Assembly (NCBI RefSeq): GCF_001481295.1
Contig: NZ_LOPS01000017.1
Coordinates: forward strand, 45,248-109,247
DNA length: 64,000 nucleotides
Direction: 5' to 3'
DNA from: Candidatus Methanomethylophilus sp. 1R26
GTDB taxonomy: Archaea; Thermoplasmatota; Thermoplasmata; Methanomassiliicoccales; Methanomethylophilaceae
Made by a program: the position numbers and the translations under genes. Under the pieces are notes generated by a model. It was not told where the DNA came from. It ran no database searches and worked only from the letters and a program-made list of their open reading frames with translations. Positions 49,191 to 57,534 of this stretch are shown in pieces. Numbering within the stretch: the first letter of the stretch is position 1; each line of letters begins with the position of its first letter.

Positions 49191-50010
49191 CTCCGGCCGC
49201 CCCGTTGACCTCTTCGGTTAGGTCGTAAGGCCCGTCCAGGACCTTTCCGTCCCTGACCAGCTTCTTGTCCTTCATCTTCACGGTGCCGTCGGCGAAGAGC
49301 TTTATCGTCTCGGTTATCAGCGGCAGCTCGCGCTTCGCCCCGTGCTCGCGTATCCTGCGGAAGAGCGGTTCGTCAGTTCCCTCTTCGGCGCGGATCTGCT
49401 CCAGCGTCCTGTCCTTCAGCTTCTCATGCAGGCCGTCCCAGAGGCAGTCCCAGCCCTCTCCCCTGATGGGGAAGCGGCAGTAGGTTATGGCCGCCCCGCG
49501 GTCGTGCTCGCTGGTGCAGATGTGCATCATGGCGCCCTGCTCCCGCGCCTCGGAAGCGATGAGCTGCCAGATAACGTCCTGCCAGGTCCCCTTGGGGCCG
49601 TCTGGCAGGGCAGGATGCAGGTTGAGCATGTCGTACGCATCGCAGGTGGCGTCGTCCATCCACAGCATGTACCCGGCGAGGATGCCGAGGTCCATCCCGT
49701 ACCTGCCGGTGCTCTCCCTCAGCACCTTCCCGTACTCGTTCCCCCAGGCCTTCTCGTCCCGTTCCCTGAGCTCGGGCATGAACTTCTTCCAGGAGGCGGT
49801 GACCAGGGGGATCCCGTAAGATCTGACCTCTTCGAAGAACAGCTCCCTCTGGTCTTTCTTGGGATTATCCTCCTCGGTGTTGTCCCAGTTGCAGAATACG
49901 AACGAGATCTCCGCATCGAGGTAGCCGCTTCCGATAGCCTGCTCCACCGATCTCAGGAGATTGCGGGACCCGGGGCCCCGGCCGGTGGAGAACCATCCCA
50001 GTTTCAACAT
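49183..50010 (-). CDS. Formyltransferase-like protein (PurN fold)
   Basis: 276 residues. LKLGWFSTGRGPGSRNLLRS at the start and LNLHPALPDGPKGTWQDVIW are the formyltransferase pattern, with the HxxLLP-like histidine in LHPALPDG and the following GAMMHICTSEHDRGAAI block. Substrate not evident; it is longer than PurN. The start is ATG 50010 (GTG 50016 also possible). Confidence 0.65.
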   Translation of the reverse strand: MLKLGWFSTGRGPGSRNLLRSVEQAIGSGYLDAEISFVFCNWDNTEEDNPKKDQRELFFEEVRSYGIPLVTASWKKFMPELRERDEKAWGNEYGKVLRESTGRYGMDLGILAGYMLWMDDATCDAYDMLNLHPALPDGPKGTWQDVIWQLIASEAREQGAMMHICTSEHDRGAAITYCRFPIRGEGWDCLWDGLHEKLKDRTLEQIRAEEGTDEPLFRRIREHGAKRELPLITETIKLFADGTVKMKDKKLVRDGKVLDGPYDLTEEVNGAAGDA

Positions 50011-50067
50011 CGCCACCCAATCTCCCCGCGGGTATATAGAAAGGCGCGCCCGGAAAGGCCTCGCCCG

Positions 50068-50480
50068 TCACACATCGAAGAGGACCGTGGCCTCGCAGGC
50101 GCTGGAATCGATGGCCATCATATGGAACGTCACGGCCTTGATCTCGGTGCGAATATGCATGCGGGACCGGTCGAGGGGCTCGCCCGAGCAGTCGCAGGTG
50201 ATGCTGAGGCCGTCTCCGCTGACGCTCACCGAGAAACTGCACAGTATCAGGCCGTCGCAGTCCTCCAGGAACAGCAGCTCCGACAGGAGGAGTACAGCGC
50301 ATCTTCCGGGTCCTCGCCCGAGACCTCCACATGCCTGGCCTCCAGCCGCCTGACGCCGGAGAGGTCGACCATCTGGTCGAACATCCCGTAGGCGAGGTTC
50401 GCATAGCATTCCCCCATGTCATTCCCGCGGGCGCGTATCATGAGGTCGGCCGTGTGATCGAGGACCTCGTACCTCTGCAT
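50068..50480 (-). CDS. Archease, frameshifted
   Basis: Cofactor that activates the RNA ligase RtcB. YEVLDHTADLMIRARGND at the N-terminus and a C-terminal half starting ELLFLEDCDGLILCSF, with VKAVTFH-like IKAVTFHMM. One T must be restored at about 50287 to give DALYSFLSELLFLED and about 138 residues. ATG 50480 matches the usual archease start; the frame is open further upstream without homology. No rtcB gene is adjacent. Confidence 0.85.
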
Positions 50481-50612
50481 GCCGTACGCATCGCCCAGGA
50501 GATAGATATCTGTGTCCATCGGTGCGGAATACGTGGTATCGGCAGTGCAAAACCGCTGTAAAGCGCAATTCGGTCTCTGCATTCCGCAGCGGAATCCCTG
50601 GAATCCAGGTAA

Positions 50613-50622
50613 TATTTAATAA
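50613..50622 (+). promoter_or_regulatory. TATA box of the aspartate dehydrogenase gene
   Basis: TATTTAATAA centred about 28 bases upstream of ATG 50646, suggesting a leaderless message. Confidence 0.5.
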
Positions 50623-50645
50623 GAAGTCCCGTCAATCGCGGTAGC

Positions 50646-51452
50646 ATGAGAATAACAATCGTCGGATGCGGCTCCATCGGCTCCAGGCTGGCCAAGGCCG
50701 CTGACGAAATGGAAGAGGTCAAGAGGATCTACCTCGTCGACATCAGGAAGGACATCGCCGATAATCTGGCGGCAGGGCTGAAGAAGGCAATCGTGGTAGA
50801 TTCCGTTGAGGATGAGCTCTACCACTGCGACCTGGTCATTGAGGCATCGTCCCAGAGCGCTGCCAGGCAGATCGCCCCGGTCGTGGCCGCAAGGGGAGTG
50901 GACATCATGATCATGTCCGTCGGGTCTCTCGTCGACGATGAGTACAGGGCCGCGCTGTTCCAGAACGCCAGGGAGCACGAGGCGAAGATCTTCATTCCCA
51001 CCGGCGCCCTCTGCGGCGTCGACGGGCTGAGGTCCGCCAGCCAGGACGACCTCGACTCCGTGGAGCTGATCACCACCAAGGGCCCCAAGTCCCTGGAGAA
51101 CGTCCAGTACCTTCTCGACAAGGGCATCGTAGTCGATAAGATCAAGGAGAAGACCGTTGTTTACTCCGGCCCCGCCAGGGACGCCGTCAAGTACTTCCCC
51201 AAGAACATCAACGTCGCGGCCACGGTATCCCTCCTCGGCATCGGCTTCGACAGGACCAAGGTCACCATCGTCTGCGACCCCGAGGCTACCTCCAACTCCC
51301 ACGAGCTGAAGTATGAAGGGAAGTTCGGCAAGGCTGTTGCGCACACCTACAACATCCCTGAGACCGACAACCCCAAAACCTCGCACCTCGCCGCCCTCGC
51401 CGCCATCGCGGCGCTGAAGAGGATCTGCCGCAACGAATGGTTCGGGATCTGA
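50646..51452 (+). CDS. nadX: L-aspartate dehydrogenase
   Basis: NAD(P)-dependent oxidation of aspartate to iminoaspartate for NAD synthesis. Rossmann motif ITIVGCGSIGSRLAKA, IEASSQSAARQIAPVV, PTGALCGVDGLRSA and the catalytic-site block NINVAATVSLLGIGFDRTKV. 268 residues. No nadA or nadC in the window. Confidence 0.9.
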   Translation: MRITIVGCGSIGSRLAKAADEMEEVKRIYLVDIRKDIADNLAAGLKKAIVVDSVEDELYHCDLVIEASSQSAARQIAPVVAARGVDIMIMSVGSLVDDEYRAALFQNAREHEAKIFIPTGALCGVDGLRSASQDDLDSVELITTKGPKSLENVQYLLDKGIVVDKIKEKTVVYSGPARDAVKYFPKNINVAATVSLLGIGFDRTKVTIVCDPEATSNSHELKYEGKFGKAVAHTYNIPETDNPKTSHLAALAAIAALKRICRNEWFGI

Positions 51453-51489
51453 AACCAGGCAGGCCCGGCTGATGCGATTCATGGGATAG

Positions 51490-51530
51490 GCCCCCCCGTC
51501 CAGTCGAATTCTGTTCCAAGCGGGGGGGGC
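51490..51530. repeat. Strong GC inverted repeat
   Basis: GCCCCCCCG (51490-51498) pairs with CGGGGGGG-C (51521-51530, one extra G), with about 22 bases between. It lies 38 bases after nadX in a 286-base gap that holds no gene. It could act as a terminator although no T run follows. Confidence 0.5.
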
Positions 51531-51738
51531 GATTCAGATTATGCCGCGCCGAAGGAACAAGGCAACATCGCATGCATGCCCGGACCATTTCAGAAGAGCC
51601 GCAGTCGGAAAAACAGGACCCCCACAGTCCCGGCATCACAGGTCGATGTCCGAGACTGATGTCAGTTAGAAACGGCCGCGGGCCTGCTGATTCATCAAAA
51701 AGGCTATACAGTATACACAGAGCATACTGATGGCAGAA

Positions 51739-52017
51739 TCATTGGTCATAAACAATGCTGCGATGTCCAATATCTATTAGGAGTATGACCAGCACATCAT
51801 CATGAATTTCGGCCAAGATCCTGTAATCCCCTACTCTGTATCTCCAAGATCCTTTGTATTGACCAGTCAGTGCCTTTCCTGTTCTGCGCGGATCATCGCA
51901 ATTTTCAAGATTCTTTCCAATCCAATTATAGATCCTGAGTGCTTCTATCGGATCCTTTTTCTTCATCTTCAACAGTGATTTCTTGGCATCGCTGCTGTAT
52001 TCGACGCGATAGCTCAA
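51739..52017 (-). CDS. RelE/ParE-family toxin
   Basis: 92-residue protein with the RelE fold pattern: YRVEYSSDAKKSLLKMKKKD, GKALTGQYKGSWRYRVGDYR (basic core that binds the ribosomal A site) and a final VILLIDIGHRSIVY strand. Overlaps the ribbon-helix-helix antitoxin gene by four bases. Expected to cleave mRNA on ribosomes unless neutralised. Confidence 0.88.
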   Translation of the reverse strand: MSYRVEYSSDAKKSLLKMKKKDPIEALRIYNWIGKNLENCDDPRRTGKALTGQYKGSWRYRVGDYRILAEIHDDVLVILLIDIGHRSIVYDQ

Positions 52018-52235
52018 AGGAATCCCAATTCCTTTCCGACATTATCGTGGGAGTAAGTGACGGGATTCTTCTCGAATCTTTCCTTCGCCTCTTTGAAGGC
52101 CTGTATATCCATCTCGTCCTCGATCATCTGCATAGTTGCTTTCCTGATGACCTCAGATATCTTCATTCCGTACAGCATTGCATACTGTTCTATGGCTGCC
52201 TGTTCATCTTCAGAGAATCTGATCGAGTAGACCAT
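52014..52235 (-). CDS. Ribbon-helix-helix antitoxin
   Basis: 73 residues. The N-terminal strand VYSIRFSEDEQAAIEQYA and helices through GMKISEVIRKATMQMIEDEM make a DNA-binding ribbon-helix-helix; the C-terminal part (FKEAKERFEKNPVTYS) should wrap the toxin. Upstream of the toxin in the same operon, so it probably autoregulates. The flanks are AT-rich. Confidence 0.85.
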   Translation of the reverse strand: MVYSIRFSEDEQAAIEQYAMLYGMKISEVIRKATMQMIEDEMDIQAFKEAKERFEKNPVTYSHDNVGKELGFL

Positions 52236-52459
52236 ATTTATTGTATGACAATTGTAATACTTAAAGATTGTTTGAAACAGGTAATGGAATTTGCAATCAG
52301 GCAGTCAGTAACTTCATCAAAGGTACTTAAAATCAAAATTGGAACCTAACTTGGTTTGCTGGGGATCAAGAAGAAGAGGGGCAGGAAACTGAGGGTTTTC
52401 GGGTTCTCTTCATGAACTTATGCCTAACATTACCGAAAATGCGGGCAGTTGCAATTCTG

Positions 52460-52465
52460 TTTATA
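52460..52465 (+). promoter_or_regulatory. TATA box of the M24 peptidase gene
   Basis: TTTATA centred about 25 bases upstream of ATG 52487. This supports ATG 52487 against the longer in-frame start at 52412. Confidence 0.5.
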
Positions 52466-52486
52466 CGCTGTGGTAATCATCTGATT

Positions 52487-53581
52487 ATGGCAACAAGAGC
52501 GGAGAGGCTGATGGCGAACGCGCCCGAGGACATGGACGCGATCGTGATCGCCAACGGCGGCGAGAACTTCATCGACTCGATGTACAAGTACCTCCTGAAC
52601 CCCAAGGGGGGGGTCTTCGAAGACTGTTACATGGTCGTCAGGAAGGATGGGACGCAGGATGTAATCGTCAATATCCTGGAGGAAGAGGCCGCCCGCTCCG
52701 GGACCGGGAACGTCCGCGTGTTCCATGACCGCGCCGAGCTCGAGGCGATCTTCAAAGACTGCCTTGGGGACTGCAGGAAGGTCGGCTTCAATGTCGACTC
52801 CGTCCCTTACAGCACCGTCACGGGGATCAAGAAGCTCTCGGGGAACGATTTCGAGGTGGCGGACGCCAGGAAGGCCATCGCCGATACCGTGGCCGTCAAG
52901 GATGCCGACGAGATCGCCGCCATACAGAAGGCCTGCGACATCTCCTCGCAGGTGGCCAGGGAGATCCCGGAGTACCTGTCCGAGGGAGTCTCCGAGACCG
53001 AGGTCGCCACCAGGATGGAGATCAGGATGCAGGAGCTCGGCGGGAGGGGGCTGGCCTTCGACACCATCGCCGCCTTCGGCCCCAATTCGAGCATGCCACA
53101 TTACATGCCTGCGGACTACCGGCTGAGGAAGGGCGATGCCGCTCTCTTTGACTTCGGATGCAAGTGGGGAGGCTACTGCTCCGACATGACCCGCACCGTC
53201 TTCCTGGGGGAGCCGCCGGACATCATGAAGAGGGCGTACGAGGTCGTGAGGGAGGCCCAGCAGGCCGGCATCGATACCTACCGCGACGGCGCTCCCGCCA
53301 AGGACGCCGACCTCGCGGCCAGGAAGATCATCGATGCTTCCGAGTTCAAAGGGAAGTTCATCCACTCCTTCGGCCACGGCATCGGAATGGACGTCCACCA
53401 GCCCATCTATGTCAGCTATCGCTCGGAGCAGGTCCTGAAAGCGGGGAACGTGGTCTCGGCGGAGCCCGGCGTGTACATCCCCGGAGTCGGCGGGGTCAGG
53501 ATCGAGGATACCGTGCTGATTGAGAAGGACGGATGCCGCCGTCTCTCCGACTTCCCCAAGGAGCTCACGATCGTCGGATGA
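52487..53581 (+). CDS. pepQ: M24-family aminopeptidase (Xaa-Pro type)
   Basis: Metallopeptidase that removes N-terminal residues ahead of proline. An N-terminal creatinase-like domain (residues 1-130) precedes the pita-bread fold with metal ligands in LFDFGCKWGGYCSDMTR (two aspartates), FGHGIGMDVH (histidine), VVSAEPGVY and VRIEDTVL (glutamates). About 364 residues. Starts 250 bases from the divergent toxin-antitoxin operon. Confidence 0.9.
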   Translation: MATRAERLMANAPEDMDAIVIANGGENFIDSMYKYLLNPKGGVFEDCYMVVRKDGTQDVIVNILEEEAARSGTGNVRVFHDRAELEAIFKDCLGDCRKVGFNVDSVPYSTVTGIKKLSGNDFEVADARKAIADTVAVKDADEIAAIQKACDISSQVAREIPEYLSEGVSETEVATRMEIRMQELGGRGLAFDTIAAFGPNSSMPHYMPADYRLRKGDAALFDFGCKWGGYCSDMTRTVFLGEPPDIMKRAYEVVREAQQAGIDTYRDGAPAKDADLAARKIIDASEFKGKFIHSFGHGIGMDVHQPIYVSYRSEQVLKAGNVVSAEPGVYIPGVGGVRIEDTVLIEKDGCRRLSDFPKELTIVG

Positions 53582-53639
53582 ACAGCGGGCGGACGGCTTT
53601 TTATCCTCGTTCGGCATCTCTAGAACGGAGACCTCTCAA

Positions 53640-53945
53640 TTGGTAAGGTTCTACAAGTGCAGCAGTTGCGCCAACACGTTCATCAGCGACGAATGGCACT
53701 CGTACTGCCCTCACTGCGGCGCCCACGGCTGGAGCACCGACAAGGTGTTCTTCTTCAAATGCTCGGGGTGCGGCAGGATCTTCATGGGCGACGATGTCGA
53801 CCAGACATGCCCGTTCTGCGGCGGTTCCGGCTGGAAGGCCGAGGATTTCGCGTTCTTCAGGTGCGGACGGTGCGGGAAGTATTTCGTCGGCGACGGGCTC
53901 AACGAGAAGTGCTCGTTCTGCGGCGGGTCGGGCTGGAGACAGTGA
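53640..53945 (+). CDS. Small protein of three tandem zinc ribbons
   Basis: 101 residues from TTG 53640, consisting of three copies of one unit: FYKCSSCANTF to YCPHCGAHGW, FFKCSGCGRIF to CPFCGGSGW, and FFRCGRCGKYF to CSFCGGSGW. Each has two CxxC pairs spaced as in rubredoxin-like zinc ribbons, so three metal sites are expected. The repeat suggests internal duplication. A nucleic-acid or protein docking role is likely but unknown. Overlaps the exonuclease gene (GTGA). Confidence 0.75.
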   Translation: MVRFYKCSSCANTFISDEWHSYCPHCGAHGWSTDKVFFFKCSGCGRIFMGDDVDQTCPFCGGSGWKAEDFAFFRCGRCGKYFVGDGLNEKCSFCGGSGWRQ

Positions 53946-54567
53946 GGCCTGCCGTCGAGTGGGATGCTCTCATCGAGAGGAAAGGCGGCTATCGTTCCGT
54001 GTGCAGGGCCCGCCCGCTGCGCGGAGCGAATGTCCTCATCGATCCCGATGACTACGTATGCATCGATATCGAAACCACCGGGCTCTCGCCTGCCCGCGAA
54101 TCGATCATCGAGATCGCGGCGTACCGCATGAGAGAGGGGGCCATGGATGATGCGTTCGTCTCGTTCGTGAGGCTGATAAACATGTAAGTTCCTTCATCAC
54201 GTCGCTCACCGGCATAACCGACGCCGATGTCGAAGATGCGCCCCTGCCGTCCGAGGTCCTCCCCGATCTGAAGGATTTCGTCGGCGGCGATCCCATCCTG
54301 GGGCACAACGTCAGTTTCGACATGAATTTCATCCACGATGCCTGCCTGCGGGAAGGGATCGAGCCCATCGGGAACGATTTCTTCGATACCAAGAACATCG
54401 CCAAGTGGGGGCTGCCCGGGCTGGAGAACGGAAGGCTGGAGACCGTTGCCGAATATCTCAGCATACCGCTCGGGGTCCATCACCGCGCAGGCGCCGATGT
54501 GGAGACCACCGTCAGATGCTATGAGGCAATGGTTAAGGGCAGGGAGCCCATATTCAGGCGAAAATAA
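53942..54567 (+). CDS. DnaQ-like 3'-5' exonuclease, frameshifted
   Basis: DEDDh exonuclease: Exo I CIDIETTGLSP, Exo II ILGHNVSFDMNFIHD and Exo III HHRAGADVETTVRCYEA (HxAxxD). The N-terminal 40 residues precede the nuclease core. The frame is lost at about 54180-54183, where one added base leads from FVRLIN to VSSFITSLTGITDADV. Repaired length about 208 residues. Proofreading or RNA trimming cannot be told apart. Confidence 0.82.
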
Positions 54568-54627
54568 TCAAAAAGTTTTTACTTATCTTCACTGAGCGGT
54601 CTCAAAACAGATCGCGGCGCCCCAGGC

Positions 54628-55032
54628 TCAGATCTGCTGTATGAGGGTGATGTTCTGCCTGTCGCCGGAATTCTCCAGTCCCGAGCAGTCACCTTGGATG
54701 TGGCCGAACTTCACAAGCGGATATTTCCATACAGGCCTGCCGTCGTCCCCGCTGAGGGGCGTGGGCCCGTAGAAGATGACCATGGCATTGACCCTCGGCC
54801 ACCAGCAAATGTCGCCTGCATCGAAAACAGTGGCCGCCTCGCCTTTGATCTCAGGATCCGCAGGCAACTCGAAATAGTACAGGCCGGAGACCTGATTGGC
54901 CTCCGCCTTGTACTCAGGAGATGAAAGGAACCAGACCGAGCTGCCTATGTCGCTCTCGTCGAGCAGGGCGGGGTAATCCCCGCACTTTGTCCTTATGAGC
55001 AGTTTCAGCACGGGCCGGCCCCCGAAGGCCAT
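54628..55032 (-). CDS. Cyclophilin-like fold protein (TM1367/COG2164 type)
   Basis: 134 residues. Block VFDAGDICWWPRVNAMVIFY followed by GPTPLSGDDGRP matches the small archaeal/bacterial cyclophilin-like family, which lacks proven isomerase activity. Starts at ATG 55032 on the last base of the ilvC stop, so it is co-transcribed with ilvC. Confidence 0.7.
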   Translation of the reverse strand: MAFGGRPVLKLLIRTKCGDYPALLDESDIGSSVWFLSSPEYKAEANQVSGLYYFELPADPEIKGEAATVFDAGDICWWPRVNAMVIFYGPTPLSGDDGRPVWKYPLVKFGHIQGDCSGLENSGDRQNITLIQQI

Positions 55033-56039
55033 CAGTTCTTCGCAGCCTTGCGCTGGAAGAGAGACCTGACCATGGCGCCGGTCTTCTCGATGTCCTTCTT
55101 GGACTCGGCGTCCATCATCTTGTGGAGGTTGACGAGGCCGTTGGCCCACTCCTGCCTCCACTCGGTCTTGAACTCGCCGGCGTCGATCTCGCGGTAGATC
55201 TCCTTCATGCCCTCGATGGACTTGTCGTTGATGACCCTGTCCCTGCGGGTGAGGCCGCCGTACTTGGCGGTGTTGGAGCAGACGTTCCACATGTAGGTGA
55301 ATCCGCCGGAGGTGATGAGGTCGATGATGAGCTTGCACTCATGGTCGCACTCGAAGTAAGCGACGATGGGCGGGAAGCCGTTGTCGACAAGGGTCTGGTA
55401 TCCGGACTGGATCAGCTTGGAGAGGCCGCCGCACTCGACAGCCTGCTCGCCGAAGAGGTCGGATTTGGTCTCGTAGTCGAAGTTGTCGACCTCGAAAGTC
55501 CCTGCGCGGGTGGCTCCGAGCCCTTTCGCGAGAGCGAGCGCGATCTTCTTCGCGTTGCCGGTGAAGTCCTGGTGGACGACGATGAGGGCGGGGACACCGA
55601 ATCCCTCGACGAACTGCTGCCTCTCGGCGTCTCCGGGGGCCTTGGGCGCCATCATGATGACGTCGACGTTCTTCGGGGGGACGATCAGCTTGTAGGTGAT
55701 GGCGAAACCGTGGGCAAAGTCGAGAGCTGCGCCCTCTTTCAGGTTGGGTTCGACGTACTGCTTGTAAACGTCGGGCTGGGTCTCGTCAGGGGTGAGGATA
55801 AGGACAACATCGGCGTCCTTGACGGCCTTGTCCATGGTGGTGACGGTCATTCCGCCGTCTTCCTTGGCCTTCTTCCAGGAAGGTCCGTTCTCCCTGACAC
55901 CGACGGTGACATCGAGGCCGGAGTCTCTGAAGCAGAGGGCCTGCGCGCGGCCCTGGGCACCGTATCCGATAACGGCGATCTTCTTTCCTTTGAGGACGTT
56001 AAGGTCTGCGTCCTCATCATGGTAGATTTTTGTTTCCAT
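55032..56039 (-). CDS. ilvC: Ketol-acid reductoisomerase
   Basis: Second step of valine/isoleucine synthesis. The Rossmann motif AVIGYGAQGRAQALCFRDSG and cofactor loop VGVRENGPSWKKAKEDG, then metal-binding KSDLFGEQAVECGGLSKLI and C-terminal YFECDHECKLIIDL. 335 residues, class I length. A TTATAA at about 56070-56079 on the other strand is a likely TATA box. Confidence 0.95.
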   Translation of the reverse strand: METKIYHDEDADLNVLKGKKIAVIGYGAQGRAQALCFRDSGLDVTVGVRENGPSWKKAKEDGGMTVTTMDKAVKDADVVLILTPDETQPDVYKQYVEPNLKEGAALDFAHGFAITYKLIVPPKNVDVIMMAPKAPGDAERQQFVEGFGVPALIVVHQDFTGNAKKIALALAKGLGATRAGTFEVDNFDYETKSDLFGEQAVECGGLSKLIQSGYQTLVDNGFPPIVAYFECDHECKLIIDLITSGGFTYMWNVCSNTAKYGGLTRRDRVINDKSIEGMKEIYREIDAGEFKTEWRQEWANGLVNLHKMMDAESKKDIEKTGAMVRSLFQRKAAKN

Positions 56040-56199
56040 GAATGATTCCTCTGAATGTCCCTTTATACTTCGCTTTATAAGTATGTTTGTGGGGCTTATT
56101 ATTGCCTGGTATCAGCAGGGATTTGCGTGGACAGGAAAACTGCTGACCCAGCCTTATATCATTATTACATAATGCTCTGAATGTTATTAAATTGAGAGA

Positions 56200-57534
56200 A
56201 TGCAATCCGCAAAATCACAGTTCTTCAAATACAGGTCAGAACACAATCCCGATATAGCCGATGCAGCCCGATATGTCAGGCGAGAAAAATACCTGGAACA
56301 GATGGAACACTATCGCGGTCGATCTCCGGTCAAGGTCATCACAGGGTCAGAAGATGCGGGAAAACTGTCCTTCTCAAGATGTTCATCAGCGGCCTCATCG
56401 AAGACGGAGCTGATGAAAAGGACATAGTGTACCTGAATTTCGGCACAGAATTGGGGCTGTTGGCGGGATCGGCATCGGAACTTCTGAAGATCGTATGCGG
56501 TAAAACCGCGCCGGGGCCCGGGTAATACATATTCCTAGATGAAGTCCGGAATGTCAGCGGCTGGGCGGATGCGGTCGAGGCGCTGCGTCTGAGCGGTGCG
56601 GACATATACGTCACAGGTTCCGATGCGCATATGCTTTCCGCGGACCTCGCCGGCAGGCTGTCGGGGAGAGCCGTAGAAATCCGCGTGAGGCCGCTTGTCT
56701 TCAGAGAGTACCTGGAATTCCGCAGAGCTTACTGTCCGGGCGAAGATGAGAGCGGGATGCTGAACGACTTCATCCGCTGGGGAGGGATGCCTTTCATCGC
56801 CGCTCATATGGGGAACAGGAAGGGCCTTCCCGACATCCTCTCGGGGATCTGCAATACCGTTTATGTGAAGGACATCATCGAGAGGAACAAGATCAGGAAC
56901 CCTCTGGCACTCTAGAACATATCTCAGTACATGATGAGGATGATAGGGAAACGGCTGTCGGTAAGGGAAGTCTGCGGATTCCTGGCAGGCAGGGGCTGCA
57001 GGACGGATCCGTCAGCGGCAGAGTCGTACGCAGGATACCTGGAGGATTCGCTTCTGTTCGAGAAGGCCGGGGGCGGAGGCTGATGTCGCAGAGCAGACGG
57101 GGCTCAGCGGCAAACTCTACGTATGCGATCTGGGCCTCGGAAGGTCCCAGGTCCCGTTCCCGGAGGAAGATGTCCTCAGCATGATCCGGAACATCGTCTT
57201 CAATGAGCTCCTTTACAGGTACGGCAGCGCATCGGCCGTGGCTGTCGGCAGGGAGAGGCGGGAGATTGATTTCGTGTGCGAGAAGGACGGAGGCCGCCTG
57301 TACTTCCGGGTGATTGGCGACATCTTCGATACAATCGTCCGCGAACGCAGGATGAAGCCTCTGGATACGGTGAAGGACAGCTGTCCGAAGACCGTGATCT
57401 CCCCCAGCAGGTATCTGTCCGACAACATCCGCGGGATCAGGATTGTGACCCTTCTGGACTTCCTCACCGAGGATCAGCGAGAGCAAGTCGGCCTTCCGGC
57501 CCGTATGGGTATCAGAACCTGCAGCGCCCTTTGA
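56200..57534 (+). pseudogene. AAA/DUF4143 ATPase, degraded
   Basis: Archaeal ATPase of the AAA_14 plus DUF4143 type: Walker A region KVITGSEDAGKT (after shift), Walker B YIFLDEVRNVSGW and C-terminal nuclease-like GRERREIDFVCEKDGG. It is broken four times: a lost base near 56352, TAA at 56523-56525, TAG at 56913-56915 and an extra G in the run near 57069-57073. The indels could be consensus errors, but two nonsense codons suggest real decay. It lies between ilvC and ilvB and overlaps the ilvB 3' end. Confidence 0.75.

Noticed and set aside
1034..54180. Programmed ribosomal frameshifting in many genes
   Set aside because: The sites share no slippery motif or downstream structure, shift in both directions and affect about twenty unrelated genes; sequence error explains all of them more simply.
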